DNA of 40,216 nucleotides from Chitinophaga pinensis (GCA_945873755.1 CAMCEM010000009.1:1-40216); one strand, 5' to 3'. Counted from the first letter of the stretch, positions 16,681-26,044 are shown. Made by a program: numbers and translations. Notes: generated from the letters alone by a model not told the origin.

Positions 16681-19617
16681 TTATTTCCACTTATTTAGTT
16701 CAAATGTAATGCTTGCATATGCCATTCGTCCAACATATGGTCCCCCATAAACCTGAAAAACTTTATTATCTAATAAATTACTAGCACCAATTTTTAAAAC
16801 TGCATGAATTTTACTAATTGTACTATTCCATTGCGCATCAACCATGCCATAGCTTTGTACAAAACCTGTAAATTGTGGCGAACCTTCAAACAAAAATCCT
16901 TGTTGCCATTTGTAATTTACGCCATAACCCCATTTTTCTTTTTTCTTTAAATAGGCAATGTCTCTTCCGTTAACTCCTAAATTAAATTTGTGTTCGGGTG
17001 TATTAAAAGCAGGAATAATTGGATCTAAACTTCCACCACGGTCAAGTTTATTCCAACTATAATTTCCGGTAAAACCTAGGTAATTTTTATAAAAATAATT
17101 TAACCCAATTGTAAAACCTTGAGTGGTTACTATGTCTTTTGAATTGGTAGTTACCCTAAATGCATTTACTGAAGTAGGGAAAGGGTTTAATGAATCCCAA
17201 ATAACCCTTGCGCCTATTTTAAATCCTAAAAAATCTTCGTACCAACTGAAATAATAACTGGCATCTACAAAAAGTTTTTCTGTTATATTTCCTCTGTAAC
17301 CCACTTCAACTGTTCTACATTTTTCTGGTCTTATGGCATCAATGTCGAAAGACGATGTTTTCAATCTATCATCTCCGTTTGGCAAATACCTGTTGTTCTT
17401 ATTAAAAATATCAATTAAAGTATCTATTACTACCAAGTTTTGGTAACCTTTTAAGTTTCCTAAAAGTGTTGCCCTACCTACATTTAAATTAAAGTATTGA
17501 TCGGTAAGAGTAGGATTACGAATGGCTGATGACAATGAAAACCTAAATACATTTTTGTTTTTAGTATAAACCATTGTTGCTGCAGGCGACCAAAGCAAAT
17601 TAAAGTTTTGATTTTTATCTATTCTATTAGTTACACTTACTTTTAATTTGTTTTCAAAAAACTTTCTTTCTAATCCAAAATACGCTCCAAATTCTTGATT
17701 GATTATTTGAGTAAAACCAATGCTTTCTGAACCTATAATAGAATCTTTTCCATCGCTTTGTTGTTTTAAAATATTTCCTAAAGTATCTCTTGCATATAAT
17801 GTTCTTCTTTCTTCTCCATCTTTAAAAATTGTTCCTTCCGATTTTGGAACATAAATTCTATAATTTCCACCAACTGTTACATCAATATTTGATTTACTTT
17901 TTTTGCTAAAAATTTCATCGGTATTAAATTTAAACTCAGCTGCAGCATGGTATAAAGCCGATTGATCAAAAAAACGGGAACCTCCATTTTGATTGGTACG
18001 TGAGGTAATTGATTTAAAAGCGGAGTCAAAACGAGCAGTTCCTGGCTCAAAACGACTTTGCCACGAACCAGTGCTTCCTGCTGAGTTAGCAATATCCCTA
18101 GCTAAGTTATGGTACTTTACTAACGAATCAGCAAAAAAAGTTCTCCAATAATAATCAATGTAATTTAATCGTTGGTTGTTTGCACCTGGAATGGTGTCGA
18201 GCCTAATACCTGCAAACAAATTTGCTTGAATCCAAGCATTTACTATATTTGGCAAATTGGCAGTTATGGAGTTATTATATTCCTTTCCCCATGAATCATC
18301 GTTTTTGGCTGCGTTTTGTAATATTAATGCGGTATTGTAAGCATCGTAACTGTTGCCAGCATCTTCATTGGTAGCGTAAGCCCTTATAAAAAATCTGTTC
18401 TCTTTTCTTAATTCAACTTTGTTTTGAAAGAACAGAATATCGCGCAAACTAAACCTGTTTTCTCCTTGATAAACCGTAGTTCCAGTTCCAAAGCTTGTGG
18501 CATAAATTAACTCCGTATTTTTGGTTACTTTATAATGAGCTGCTCCGCTTAGTTTTAAGTTTTTTGAATTGTAATCTACTAAATCTTTTTCTTGGTAACC
18601 ATTTCTTAAATAATAGCCTTTGCCCACACTAGAAGGAATTTCTAATGGGGTGTAAAAAATACGACTTGTGTATTCATCTCCATATTTGTTTACCGCATCG
18701 TACCCTCCAGCATTACTTTTGCCAACAGGTGATTGTGAAGTTGGATCCATATTGGTTGCATTCCAATCGTTGGCAGTCATATAAAAAACGTTCATTTTAT
18801 AAGCAAATTTTTCAACTCCTTTTTTGTTCTTTACAATTTGTGCCCATCTTATTGCTGTTTCAGATAAGTTGCGTTCGCCTACTTTTATTTGTGCACTTAA
18901 GCCCGGAAAAAGAAATGGGCTTTTAGTTTGCATATTTATAACTCCGTTAAATGCATTAGGACCATAATAAGCCGAACTTGCACCAACTACTAAATCTACT
19001 TTTTGTATATCTAATTCCGATGCTCCTAAAAAATTTCCTAAACTAAAGTTTAACCCAGGTGATTGGTTATCGACACCATCAATTAATTGTAACGACCTAA
19101 CGGGTGAAGTAGAATTAAAACCCCTTGTATTAATAATTTTAAAACCAATACTTGCCGAAGTAATATCAACTCCTTTTAAATGTGCCAATCCTTCGTAAAA
19201 ATTTGCCGCTGGAGTAGATTTAATTGCAATTGCATCCATGGTTTCAACAGTTAGTGGATTCTGTTTTATTTTTTCAGTTATTCTACTGTCTCTTATACTT
19301 ACTTCTTTTAAGGCTTTTTCCGATTTAGAAAGTTTTATGTTTAATTTTGATTTAGAATCGGTAACAGAAACCTCTTTTGTTTCATACCCTAAATATTTTA
19401 CTACCAACACAATAGGAAATTGCGCACTTGTTTTTAAAACAAATTGGCCGTCATAATCTGTTTGCGCTCCTTTTGTGGTTCCTTTAATTATTAATGAAAC
19501 CCCTATTAATTTTTCGTTTGATTTAGCATCGACAACGCTACCCAAAATATTTGTTTGAGCATAAATTGAAGTTAAGTTTATAAGCAAAAGCGATATAAAA
19601 AGAATGTGTTTTTTCAA
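16681..19617 (-). CDS. TonB-dependent outer-membrane receptor with carboxypeptidase-regulatory-like domain
   Basis: The 978-residue protein starts with a signal peptide ending in SIYAQ. A carboxypeptidase-regulatory-like beta-sandwich (about 24-105: GSVVDAKSNEKLIGVSLIIKG, TDYDGQF) follows, then a plug domain (about 120-235: FNSTSPVRSLQLIDGVDN, VVGASSAYYGPNAFNGVINM) and a C-terminal 22-strand barrel rich in aromatic residues. Such receptors import siderophores, sugars or peptides using TonB energy. The substrate cannot be read from the sequence, and no SusD-like partner is adjacent, so it is not a SusC/D pair. It stands alone, divergent from the alkB-like gene with 185 nt between. Confidence 0.92.
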   Translation of the reverse strand: MKKHILFISLLLINLTSIYAQTNILGSVVDAKSNEKLIGVSLIIKGTTKGAQTDYDGQFVLKTSAQFPIVLVVKYLGYETKEVSVTDSKSKLNIKLSKSEKALKEVSIRDSRITEKIKQNPLTVETMDAIAIKSTPAANFYEGLAHLKGVDITSASIGFKIINTRGFNSTSPVRSLQLIDGVDNQSPGLNFSLGNFLGASELDIQKVDLVVGASSAYYGPNAFNGVINMQTKSPFLFPGLSAQIKVGERNLSETAIRWAQIVKNKKGVEKFAYKMNVFYMTANDWNATNMDPTSQSPVGKSNAGGYDAVNKYGDEYTSRIFYTPLEIPSSVGKGYYLRNGYQEKDLVDYNSKNLKLSGAAHYKVTKNTELIYATSFGTGTTVYQGENRFSLRDILFFQNKVELRKENRFFIRAYATNEDAGNSYDAYNTALILQNAAKNDDSWGKEYNNSITANLPNIVNAWIQANLFAGIRLDTIPGANNQRLNYIDYYWRTFFADSLVKYHNLARDIANSAGSTGSWQSRFEPGTARFDSAFKSITSRTNQNGGSRFFDQSALYHAAAEFKFNTDEIFSKKSKSNIDVTVGGNYRIYVPKSEGTIFKDGEERRTLYARDTLGNILKQQSDGKDSIIGSESIGFTQIINQEFGAYFGLERKFFENKLKVSVTNRIDKNQNFNLLWSPAATMVYTKNKNVFRFSLSSAIRNPTLTDQYFNLNVGRATLLGNLKGYQNLVVIDTLIDIFNKNNRYLPNGDDRLKTSSFDIDAIRPEKCRTVEVGYRGNITEKLFVDASYYFSWYEDFLGFKIGARVIWDSLNPFPTSVNAFRVTTNSKDIVTTQGFTIGLNYFYKNYLGFTGNYSWNKLDRGGSLDPIIPAFNTPEHKFNLGVNGRDIAYLKKKEKWGYGVNYKWQQGFLFEGSPQFTGFVQSYGMVDAQWNSTISKIHAVLKIGASNLLDNKVFQVYGGPYVGRMAYASITFELNKWK

Positions 19618-19802
19618 ATTGTTACTTGTTTATTGTAATTCGAAAATATTATATTAATTGAATAAAAAAAGATTTTTATATTTTTACAAAAAATAAATTT
19701 TGACTTTTAAACTCTAAATAAGGGATAAAAAATAAATCCTAAAACAAAAAACATTAACTTTAAGTTGATATTGTATTATTCAAAAAAAATTAAACAAAAA
19801 AT

Positions 19803-20867
19803 ATGCATTCAAAAAAATTAAAATATATCATGGCTTATTTAATTCCTGTTTTAATAGTGTTTTCTATTTTCTCGGAAAATGTATTAAGCTATTCATCAGT
19901 TGTGGTGTTATTTATATTTGTTCCTTTTATTGAGCTTTTTACTAAAGGATCAATAGAAAATTTTTCGGAAATAGAAGAAGAAATAGCCAAAAAAGACCCC
20001 GTTTTCGATTATTTAATTTATGGTTTAGTACCTTTGCAGTATATTATATTAGTTTGTTTTTTATATAAAATAAACCAAAACGACTTGCCTTTGTATGTTA
20101 AAATAGGAGTTACAACAGCATACGGAATGGCTTGTGGCATTTTAGGAATTAATTTAGCGCACGAGCTAGGACACAGACTAACAAAGCATGAACGGTTTTT
20201 GAGTAAAATGCTTTTGTTAACTTCACTTTATATGCATTTTTATATTGAGCATAATAGAGGACACCATAAAAACGTATCAACTGATAACGATCCTGCATCA
20301 GGTAAATTAGGTGAATCTATTTACACTTTTTATTTTCGTTCAATATGGGGAAGCTGGGTTTCGGCTTGGAAATTAGAAAAACATAAACTTACAAAAAATA
20401 ATCAACCATTTTGGAGTTGGCACAATGAAATGTTGCGTTTTCAGTTTTTGCAATTGTTGTTAATTGCAATTGTATTTTATTTATTTGGATTGCAAACTTT
20501 GCTTTTCTTTTTAGCTGGTGCGTTTATGGGTATTTTATTATTAGAAACCGTAAATTACATAGAGCATTATGGTTTACGAAGAAATAAAAAAGAAAATGGA
20601 TTTGAAAAAACACAGCCCATACACTCATGGAATTCGAATCATCCATTAGGCCGAATGTTGTTATTTGAACTTTCGCGCCATTCCGACCACCATTATATGG
20701 CAAGTAGAAAATACCAAGTATTGCGCCACTTTGATGAAAGTCCGCAGTTGCCAACTGGCTACCCTGGAATGATGCTTTTATCATTAATTCCACCTTTGTG
20801 GTTTAAAATTATGAATAATAAAATACATTTATATAAAACAACTTTGGCCGGAAAAGCACTGGCATAA
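19803..20867 (+). CDS. AlkB-family alkane 1-monooxygenase (membrane di-iron)
   Basis: The 354-residue integral membrane protein has the AlkB set of His motifs: HELGH (120-124), EHNRGHH (149-155), the AlkB-type NYIEHYGLRR (251-260) and RHSDHH (292-297), with SWNSNHPLGR and LPTGYPGMM before and after the last one. The NYIEHYG motif separates alkane hydroxylases from ordinary fatty-acid desaturases. Several hydrophobic helices (about 8-48, 72-90, 100-118, 136-150, 215-255) place the His motifs on the cytoplasmic side. It would hydroxylate a terminal carbon of alkanes or similar chains with electrons from rubredoxin; no rubredoxin or reductase gene is adjacent. True substrate may be a related lipid. 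Confidence 0.9.
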   Translation: MHSKKLKYIMAYLIPVLIVFSIFSENVLSYSSVVVLFIFVPFIELFTKGSIENFSEIEEEIAKKDPVFDYLIYGLVPLQYIILVCFLYKINQNDLPLYVKIGVTTAYGMACGILGINLAHELGHRLTKHERFLSKMLLLTSLYMHFYIEHNRGHHKNVSTDNDPASGKLGESIYTFYFRSIWGSWVSAWKLEKHKLTKNNQPFWSWHNEMLRFQFLQLLLIAIVFYLFGLQTLLFFLAGAFMGILLLETVNYIEHYGLRRNKKENGFEKTQPIHSWNSNHPLGRMLLFELSRHSDHHYMASRKYQVLRHFDESPQLPTGYPGMMLLSLIPPLWFKIMNNKIHLYKTTLAGKALA

Positions 20868-20927
20868 ATTTTTAAATTTTATAAATCCTTTATTTGGTTA
20901 TTCTTTGTAAAAATTTAAAAAGCAAAA

Positions 20928-21485
20928 ATGAATAATCAAACAGTTTATATTAATTTTTTTGATGGCATTGACCCCATTAAAGTTAATAAATTTATACAGT
21001 TTACAACAGAAGTAATTAGACAATACAACCCCCAAGAGTTATATTTTTTTGTTGCATCAAATGGTGGCGATGTAGACTCAGGTTTTGTACTTTATAATTT
21101 TTTAGTTTCGTTGCAAAGCAAAATGAAAATAACCATGCATAATACTGGAACTATTGATTCCATAGCAAATGTTATATTTATGGCAGGCCAAAATCGATAT
21201 GCCGCACCCAATACTTCGTTTTTGTTTCATGGTGTATCAATGAATTTTAATGGTGGCCAAAACAGAACAGCATTAAAAGAAGCACTAAGCAGGCTTGAAG
21301 GAATGGAAAATAGAATTGCACAAACAGTAAGTAAACATTCAAAATTATCTGAAACCGAATTAACTTCTTTGTTTCAACAAGGAGAAGGAAAGGATGTAAA
21401 TTTTGCTTTGAATAAAGAAATTATTCACGAAATAAAATTGCCATCGGTACCGCAAGGTGCAATTCATTTGGCAATGACTTTTTAA
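20928..21485 (+). CDS. ClpP-like serine protease family protein
   Basis: The 185-residue protein has the ClpP/crotonase fold: IRQYNPQELYFFVASNGGDVDSG (split around residue 45), TGTIDSIANVIFMAG with a likely nucleophile Ser78, and NTSFLFHGV with His101. Asp156 (GKDVNFA) is a plausible third residue. It is diverged from housekeeping ClpP, which carries GQAASM around the Ser, so this is a ClpP-family paralogue, perhaps not part of a Clp complex. Target unknown. It follows the alkB-like gene by 60 nt on the same strand. Confidence 0.75.
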   Translation: MNNQTVYINFFDGIDPIKVNKFIQFTTEVIRQYNPQELYFFVASNGGDVDSGFVLYNFLVSLQSKMKITMHNTGTIDSIANVIFMAGQNRYAAPNTSFLFHGVSMNFNGGQNRTALKEALSRLEGMENRIAQTVSKHSKLSETELTSLFQQGEGKDVNFALNKEIIHEIKLPSVPQGAIHLAMTF

Positions 21486-21545
21486 AAAAATATTGTTTTT
21501 TTGTTTTTTTATTTTCAATATTTGTATTAAAAATAGATCGAATTT

Positions 21546-21959
21546 ATGAATCCAATTTTAAAAAACATTTTAGCAGTAATTGCAGGCGTGGTAGTAGGCA
21601 GCTTGGTTAATGGTGCAATTATTATGGTAAGCGGTTCAATTATTCCTGCTCCAAATGGTGCTGATGTTACAACTACTGAGGGATTAAAAGCAACTATCCA
21701 TTTTTTTGAACCAAAACATTTTATATTCCCTTTTTTGGCTCATGCTTTAGGAACTTTAGTTGGTGCATTTTTAACCGTAAAACTTGTAGCAAATAACCAA
21801 TTACGCTTTTCAATATTAGTAGGTATCTTGTTTTTTATTGCTGGTGTTTTAAACATTCTTATGCTTCCTTCACCTGTTTGGTTCAATACATTAGATTTGG
21901 TTGGCGCATACTTTCCATTTGCATTATTAGGTTATTTTTTAAATAATAAAAACCGCTAG
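21546..21959 (+). CDS. Small integral membrane protein, unknown function
   Basis: The 137-residue protein has about four hydrophobic helices (roughly 6-30, 60-83, 88-107 and 113-133), with a polar loop at about 33-55 (PNGADVTTTEGLK). Glycines in the first helix (AGVVVGSLVNG) suggest tight packing. It has no catalytic motif I recognise. It is the third of three plus-strand genes, 60 nt after the ClpP-like gene, and its stop overlaps that of the convergent exonuclease III gene by 4 nt. Confidence 0.75.
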   Translation: MNPILKNILAVIAGVVVGSLVNGAIIMVSGSIIPAPNGADVTTTEGLKATIHFFEPKHFIFPFLAHALGTLVGAFLTVKLVANNQLRFSILVGILFFIAGVLNILMLPSPVWFNTLDLVGAYFPFALLGYFLNNKNR

Positions 21960-22723
21960 CTCACTTCAACCCAAACTGGGCAGTGGTCAGAGTGCATAAT
22001 TTGTTGCATAATTCCTGCATCAACTAGGTTGTTTTTTAAAGCTTCGGCAACCATACAATAATCAATTCTCCAACCTTTGTTTTTAGCCCTAGCTCCAGCT
22101 CTAAATGTCCACCAACTATATTGATGAGGCGCTTTGTTAAATTCTCTAAAGGTATCAACAAACCCATTTTCTATAAACTGACTCAACCATTCTCTTTCCT
22201 CGGGTAAAAAACCACTGCTATTTTTATTTCCAACTGGGTCGTGTATATCAATAGGTTTATGAACAATATTGTAATCGCCACAAATAATTAATTCTTTTTT
22301 ATGGCTTTTTAATTCGTTAATATAATTTTGGAAAAACTCCAGCCATTTCATTTTAAATGCTTGCCTTTCCTCACCGCTAGAACCACTTGGAATGTATAGG
22401 CTGATGATGCTTTTTGAACCAAAATCAGCCCTTATAATTCTTCCTTCGTTGTCAAAATCGGGAACACCAAAACCATATTCAACATGGTCGGGTTCATTTT
22501 TACAAAAAAGTGCAACGCCACTATACCCTTTTTTTTCGGCACTGAACCAATAATTGTTTTTATATCCTGCTACTTCAAAAATAAATGGTTCGTTTATTTG
22601 TTCTTTCATTGCTTTTGTTTCTTGGAAACAATAAACATCTGCATTTTCTTGTTGCATAAAGTTTACTAGTCCTTTGTTCATGGCTGAACGAATTCCATTT
22701 ACGTTGTACGATATTATTTTCAT
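21956..22723 (-). CDS. xth: Exodeoxyribonuclease III / AP endonuclease
   Basis: The 255-residue length and motifs fit the ExoIII/ExoA family: ISYNVNGIRSA (Asn7), FQETKA (Glu35), GYSGVALF, ICGDYNIVH (Asp150, Asn152), WRIDYCMVAEAL and the C-terminal HSDHCPVWVEV (Asp246, His247). It nicks DNA at abasic sites and removes 3' blocks in base excision repair. The gene stands alone on the minus strand. Its start is followed upstream by three copies of a 14-bp AT repeat and the minisatellite at 22862-23118. Confidence 0.95.
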   Translation of the reverse strand: MKIISYNVNGIRSAMNKGLVNFMQQENADVYCFQETKAMKEQINEPFIFEVAGYKNNYWFSAEKKGYSGVALFCKNEPDHVEYGFGVPDFDNEGRIIRADFGSKSIISLYIPSGSSGEERQAFKMKWLEFFQNYINELKSHKKELIICGDYNIVHKPIDIHDPVGNKNSSGFLPEEREWLSQFIENGFVDTFREFNKAPHQYSWWTFRAGARAKNKGWRIDYCMVAEALKNNLVDAGIMQQIMHSDHCPVWVEVS

Positions 22724-22730
22724 GTTTTAG

Positions 22731-22775
22731 TTTTTAGTTCTTAGTTTATAGTTCTTAGTTTATAGTTCTTAGTTT
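22731..22775. repeat. Three-copy 14-bp AT repeat
   Basis: TAGTTCTTAGTTTA-type units (TTAGTTC repeated) recur with a 14-bp period just upstream of the exonuclease III start. Confidence 0.7.
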
Positions 22776-22861
22776 TTCTTATTCCATTGGTTAAAGCCAA
22801 ACGGCAATTCATCTTTTGTTTATTTTTATGTTTTGTAAAGGTAAAGGAATCGTCAATTTCT

Positions 22862-23118
22862 CTCATATCTCAATTCCCATATCTCAATTCCCATATCTCA
22901 ATTCCCATATCTCAATTCCCATATCTCAATTCTCATATCTCAATTCTCATATCTCAATTCCCATATCTCAATTCTCATATCTCATATCTCATATCTCAAT
23001 TCCCATATCTCAATTCTCATATCTCATATCTCATATCTCATATCTCAATTCCCATATCTCAATTCTCATATCTCAATTCTCATATCTCAATTCTCATATC
23101 TCAATTCCCATATCTCAG
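22862..23118. repeat. Minisatellite built from CATATCTCAATTCC/T units
   Basis: About 257 bp consist only of two kinds of step: the 14-mer CATATCTCAATTCC (or ending CT) and the 7-mer CATATCT alone, arranged irregularly. The two plus-strand frames over it (22787-23173, 22816-23193) encode only ISQFPYLNSH-type repeats because 14 bp units shift frame, and they are not genes. The array lies between the 3' end of the symporter gene and the exonuclease III gene. Confidence 0.9.
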
Positions 23119-23125
23119 TGTATCC

Positions 23126-23158
23126 TTCGCATTTTTGTCACTCCGCACTCCGCAATTC
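23126..23158. repeat. Dispersed TTCGCATTTTTGTCA element, copy 2, covering the symporter stop
   Basis: This copy matches the one at 10666-10698 over TTCGCATTTTTGTCA and then diverges as TCCGCAC/TCCGCAA. On the minus strand it supplies the last codons and TGA stop of the symporter gene. Confidence 0.65.
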
Positions 23159-24598
23159 TTTGCTTCTTATTAGCCAAAGGCCAAAAAAGGTAATTATTCC
23201 ATTTACAATTAATAGTTCTTGTCCAAATACATAACCACCAAACAACTGATTTGAATAGTAATCTAAAAAGTAACATATTATTGGCGAAGCCACACAAACT
23301 AAAGGAACTAGCGAATCTTTAATATTTATTTTATTAAATAAACCAAAAGCAAATAACCCTAATAATGGACCATAAGTAAAGCCTGCAAACCTAAACACTT
23401 GGTTTATTACTGCATCGTTATTCATTTCTTTAAAAACAATAATGATTAAAAATAAAATAAATGCAAATGAAATATGAATAATGTGGCGATGGTTTTTATG
23501 TTGTTTACTTTCTTGTGCTTCATTATAACCTAAAATGTCGATACAAAACGAAGTAGTAAGCGTGGTTAACACACTATCGGCACTGCTAAAAGTGGCAGCA
23601 GTAATACCTAAAATAAATACGATGGCACCAATTCCTCCAACATAATTTAATGCAATGGTAGGAAATAATTGGTCGGTTTTTTCTGGAATTACTATGCCTT
23701 TGGCAGCAGCAAATTGATATAACAAAACTCCCAAACCTACAAATAATATATTTATAAAAACCACCACTATGCTAAACCATCGAATGTTTTTTTGTGCATC
23801 GGGAAGGCTTTTACAACTTAAGTTTTTTTGCATCATGTTTTGGTCAAGCCCAGTCATTGCTATTGCTATAAAAACTCCTCCTAAAAACTGTTTAAAAAAA
23901 TTGTTTTTACCTAACCAATCATCAAAGAAAAAAACCTTACTTAAAGGACTGTTTTTAACAGCTGTTATTGCATCGAAAAAATTATAATTAAGTTGGTTGC
24001 AAACTACATAAATTGATAAACCTACACCTGCTAATAAAAATGCCGATTGTAAAGTATCTGTCCAAACTAACGTTTTAATTCCTCCTTTATAAGTATATAA
24101 AAGTATAAGTCCAATTACCAATAAAGTTGAAACTGCAAACGGTATATTAAATGCACTAAAAAAGTATAAATCTAAAACTATTAATGCTATGTATAACCTA
24201 AACGAAGCTCCAACAATTCTTGACAAAATAAAAAAAGACGATCCCGTTTTTTGAGCAATTTTACCAAACCGTTTTTCTAAATAACTATAAATGGAAACTA
24301 AATTTAGCTTATAATACATTGGCATTAAAAATTGGGCAATAATTAAATATCCAAAAATATAACCCAATACTATTTGCATATAACTAAACTGCCCTGTTCC
24401 TACAGCACCGGGTACCGAAATAAAAGTAACACCCGATAGCGAATCGCCAATTAAACCAAAGGCTACAATATACCAAGGCGATTGTTTATTACCTGTAAAA
24501 TAACTATTGCTATCGGCTTTTTTGGAGGTAAACCAAGCAATAATCATTAATAATCCAAAGTATCCTACAACTGAAAATAAAATTATATACATTGACAT
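23138..24598 (-). CDS. Sodium:solute symporter (SSS family)
   Basis: The 486-residue protein has about 13 hydrophobic helices. Family marks are GLIGDSLSGVTFISVPG (about 48-65), YTYKGGIKTLVWTDTLQ (about 167-184), GLDQNMMQKNLSC and the helix with TAATFSSADSVLTTLTTS. It moves an organic solute into the cell with sodium; the solute is unknown. It stands alone, 70 nt before gmhA in transcription order (gmhA lies upstream). The last residues (KELRSAE) are encoded within a dispersed repeat, so the natural C-terminus may have been changed by its arrival. Confidence 0.92.
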   Translation of the reverse strand: MSMYIILFSVVGYFGLLMIIAWFTSKKADSNSYFTGNKQSPWYIVAFGLIGDSLSGVTFISVPGAVGTGQFSYMQIVLGYIFGYLIIAQFLMPMYYKLNLVSIYSYLEKRFGKIAQKTGSSFFILSRIVGASFRLYIALIVLDLYFFSAFNIPFAVSTLLVIGLILLYTYKGGIKTLVWTDTLQSAFLLAGVGLSIYVVCNQLNYNFFDAITAVKNSPLSKVFFFDDWLGKNNFFKQFLGGVFIAIAMTGLDQNMMQKNLSCKSLPDAQKNIRWFSIVVVFINILFVGLGVLLYQFAAAKGIVIPEKTDQLFPTIALNYVGGIGAIVFILGITAATFSSADSVLTTLTTSFCIDILGYNEAQESKQHKNHRHIIHISFAFILFLIIIVFKEMNNDAVINQVFRFAGFTYGPLLGLFAFGLFNKINIKDSLVPLVCVASPIICYFLDYYSNQLFGGYVFGQELLIVNGIITFFGLWLIRSKELRSAE

Positions 24599-24667
24599 AA
24601 AAGCAAAAGTATTTTTTACTTTTAAAATCTCTCTATTTATTTATCCATACTTTAAAGTTTAAAAGTT

Positions 24668-25234
24668 TTATACATTTCTTTCAATAAAATCAATTAATGA
24701 ATGAATAACTTTTATATGAATTTCTTGAGCTCTATCAGCATATTGACTATGAGGGGCACGTATTTCAACATCGCAAAGATTCGACATTTTACCACCATCT
24801 TTTCCAGTTAAGCCAACAATTTTTATTCCTTTTTGCTTGGCAACTTCCATTGCTTTTATAACATTTATTGAATTGCCACTGCTCGAAATTGCTAATAAAA
24901 CGTCCCCTTTTCTGCCAACTGCTTCTAGGTATCTACTAAATACAAAATCATAACCATAATCGTTTCCAACACAAGCTATATGGCTAGCATCGCTCATTGA
25001 TATTGCGCCTATTGCGGGTCTATCGTTCCTGTATTTTCCAGTTAATTCTTCCGCAAAATGCATGGCATCGCACATGCTGCCTCCATTTCCACAACTAAGT
25101 ATTTTACCTTCTGCCTTAATTGATTCAACCATTAATTGCCCTGCTTTTTCAATGGCTTCAAAATTTTTTTCGTTATTTAAAAATTGAGCAAGTATGCTTT
25201 GTGCTTCTTCAAAATGTTGTTTAATAGTGTTCAT
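24668..25234 (-). CDS. gmhA: Sedoheptulose-7-phosphate isomerase (phosphoheptose isomerase)
   Basis: The 188-residue SIS-domain protein has [16 protein letters not shown] (49-64), [10 protein letters not shown], the phosphate-binding SSSGNS (117-122) and QEIHIKVIH (170-178) with the active-site His region. GmhA converts sedoheptulose 7-phosphate to D-glycero-D-manno-heptose 7-phosphate, the first step of ADP-heptose synthesis for lipopolysaccharide core. No other heptose gene is adjacent. Length and motifs fit the family closely. The neighbouring upstream stretch (25235-26044) is non-coding. Confidence 0.93.
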   Translation of the reverse strand: MNTIKQHFEEAQSILAQFLNNEKNFEAIEKAGQLMVESIKAEGKILSCGNGGSMCDAMHFAEELTGKYRNDRPAIGAISMSDASHIACVGNDYGYDFVFSRYLEAVGRKGDVLLAISSSGNSINVIKAMEVAKQKGIKIVGLTGKDGGKMSNLCDVEIRAPHSQYADRAQEIHIKVIHSLIDFIERNV

Positions 25235-25318
25235 AATTTTTTTTCAATAATAACTAAAATATTACATCCTATTAATTTCTAAATTAACCTTTGAAAAAAA
25301 ACATTTATTTAACTTTGA

Positions 25319-25680
25319 GTAATCATAATTAACATTACAATTCCTAGTATTACTACTATTGCTTTTCCCCCAATTAGAAATAGAGTAAATGCTGGTGATA
25401 CCTTTTACATGATGGGAAATTATTATGTTGGCTTAAGCGTTTATTTATCAGCAAATATTAATTTTGTAATTTCATTGGAAGTAAAAAACTGAACACTAGA
25501 AACTGAAGGATTGAACAGAGAAACTTCAACTACTATTCTTCATAATTCTAAATCGAAAACCACTAGTTGGTGTTCCTTTCAAGATTGAGGTGTTAATGTA
25601 AACGAAGTAGAAAATAATCCTTTTTCAGTTTTTGCAAATCCTTCAAATACCAATTATTTATTAACTCAAGTTGCACGTTG
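25319..25680 (+). pseudogene. Possible decayed fragment of a T9SS-exported protein
   Basis: One plus-strand frame reads through about 360 bp with only two TGA stops (25490-25492 and 25586-25588) and no start codon that would give a gene. Its first part (NAGDTFYMMGNYYV, SANINFVISLEVKN) resembles the short repeats that precede T9SS tails. Its last part (ENNPFSVFANPSNTNYLLTQ) resembles the type A sorting domain motif (usually FxxYPNPxxGxxxI). It may be the wreck of a surface-protein gene; the match is by eye only. Confidence 0.3.
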
Positions 25681-25710
25681 TTGTTGCTTTTTTGCCACAG
25701 ATTTCACAAA

Positions 25711-25990
25711 TTTTTCAACTCTCAAAGTGCCCGTTGTTGTGTCTTTTGACCAACAACTTTTTCCCGCAGATTTCGCTGATTATCTCAGTGCTTGTAATTA
25801 CATCTCAGCCGTTGTTGTGTCTCCTGATCAACAACTTTTGCCGCAGTTTTCACAGATTTTTCAACTCTCAAAGTGCCCGTTGTTGTGTCTTTTGACCAAC
25901 AACTTTTTCCCGCAGATTTCGCTGATTATCGCAGAGCTTGTAATTACATCTCAGACGTTGTTGTTGCTTTTGACCAACAACTTTTTCCCA
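25711..25990. repeat. 146-bp duplicated repeat with GTTGTTG/CAACAAC hairpins
   Basis: A unit starting TTTTTCAACTCTCAAAGTGC occurs at 25711 and again at 25857, nearly identical for over 130 bp. Each unit carries two hairpins with arms GTTGTTG and CAACAAC around an 11-nt loop, giving four in all. Each is followed by text like CCGCAGATTTCGCTGAT. The frames on the plus strand here are low-complexity shadows. Confidence 0.85.
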
Positions 25991-26044
25991 CTTATTTTTT
26001 ATGTGAAATCTGTGTAATCTGTGGCTAATATTATTTTAGTTTTT

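Noticed and set aside
22862-23118. CRISPR array
   Set aside because: The repeats are short, adjacent and have no unique spacers, and no cas genes are present.
22787-23193. Two overlapping plus-strand frames encoding ISQFPYLNSH-type repeats
   Set aside because: They are the translation of a 14-bp minisatellite, overlap each other in different frames, and cover the symporter stop on the other strand.
25671-26017. Plus-strand frames rich in Cys, Leu and Phe
   Set aside because: They lie over a duplicated hairpin repeat and have repeated low-complexity sequence without a domain.
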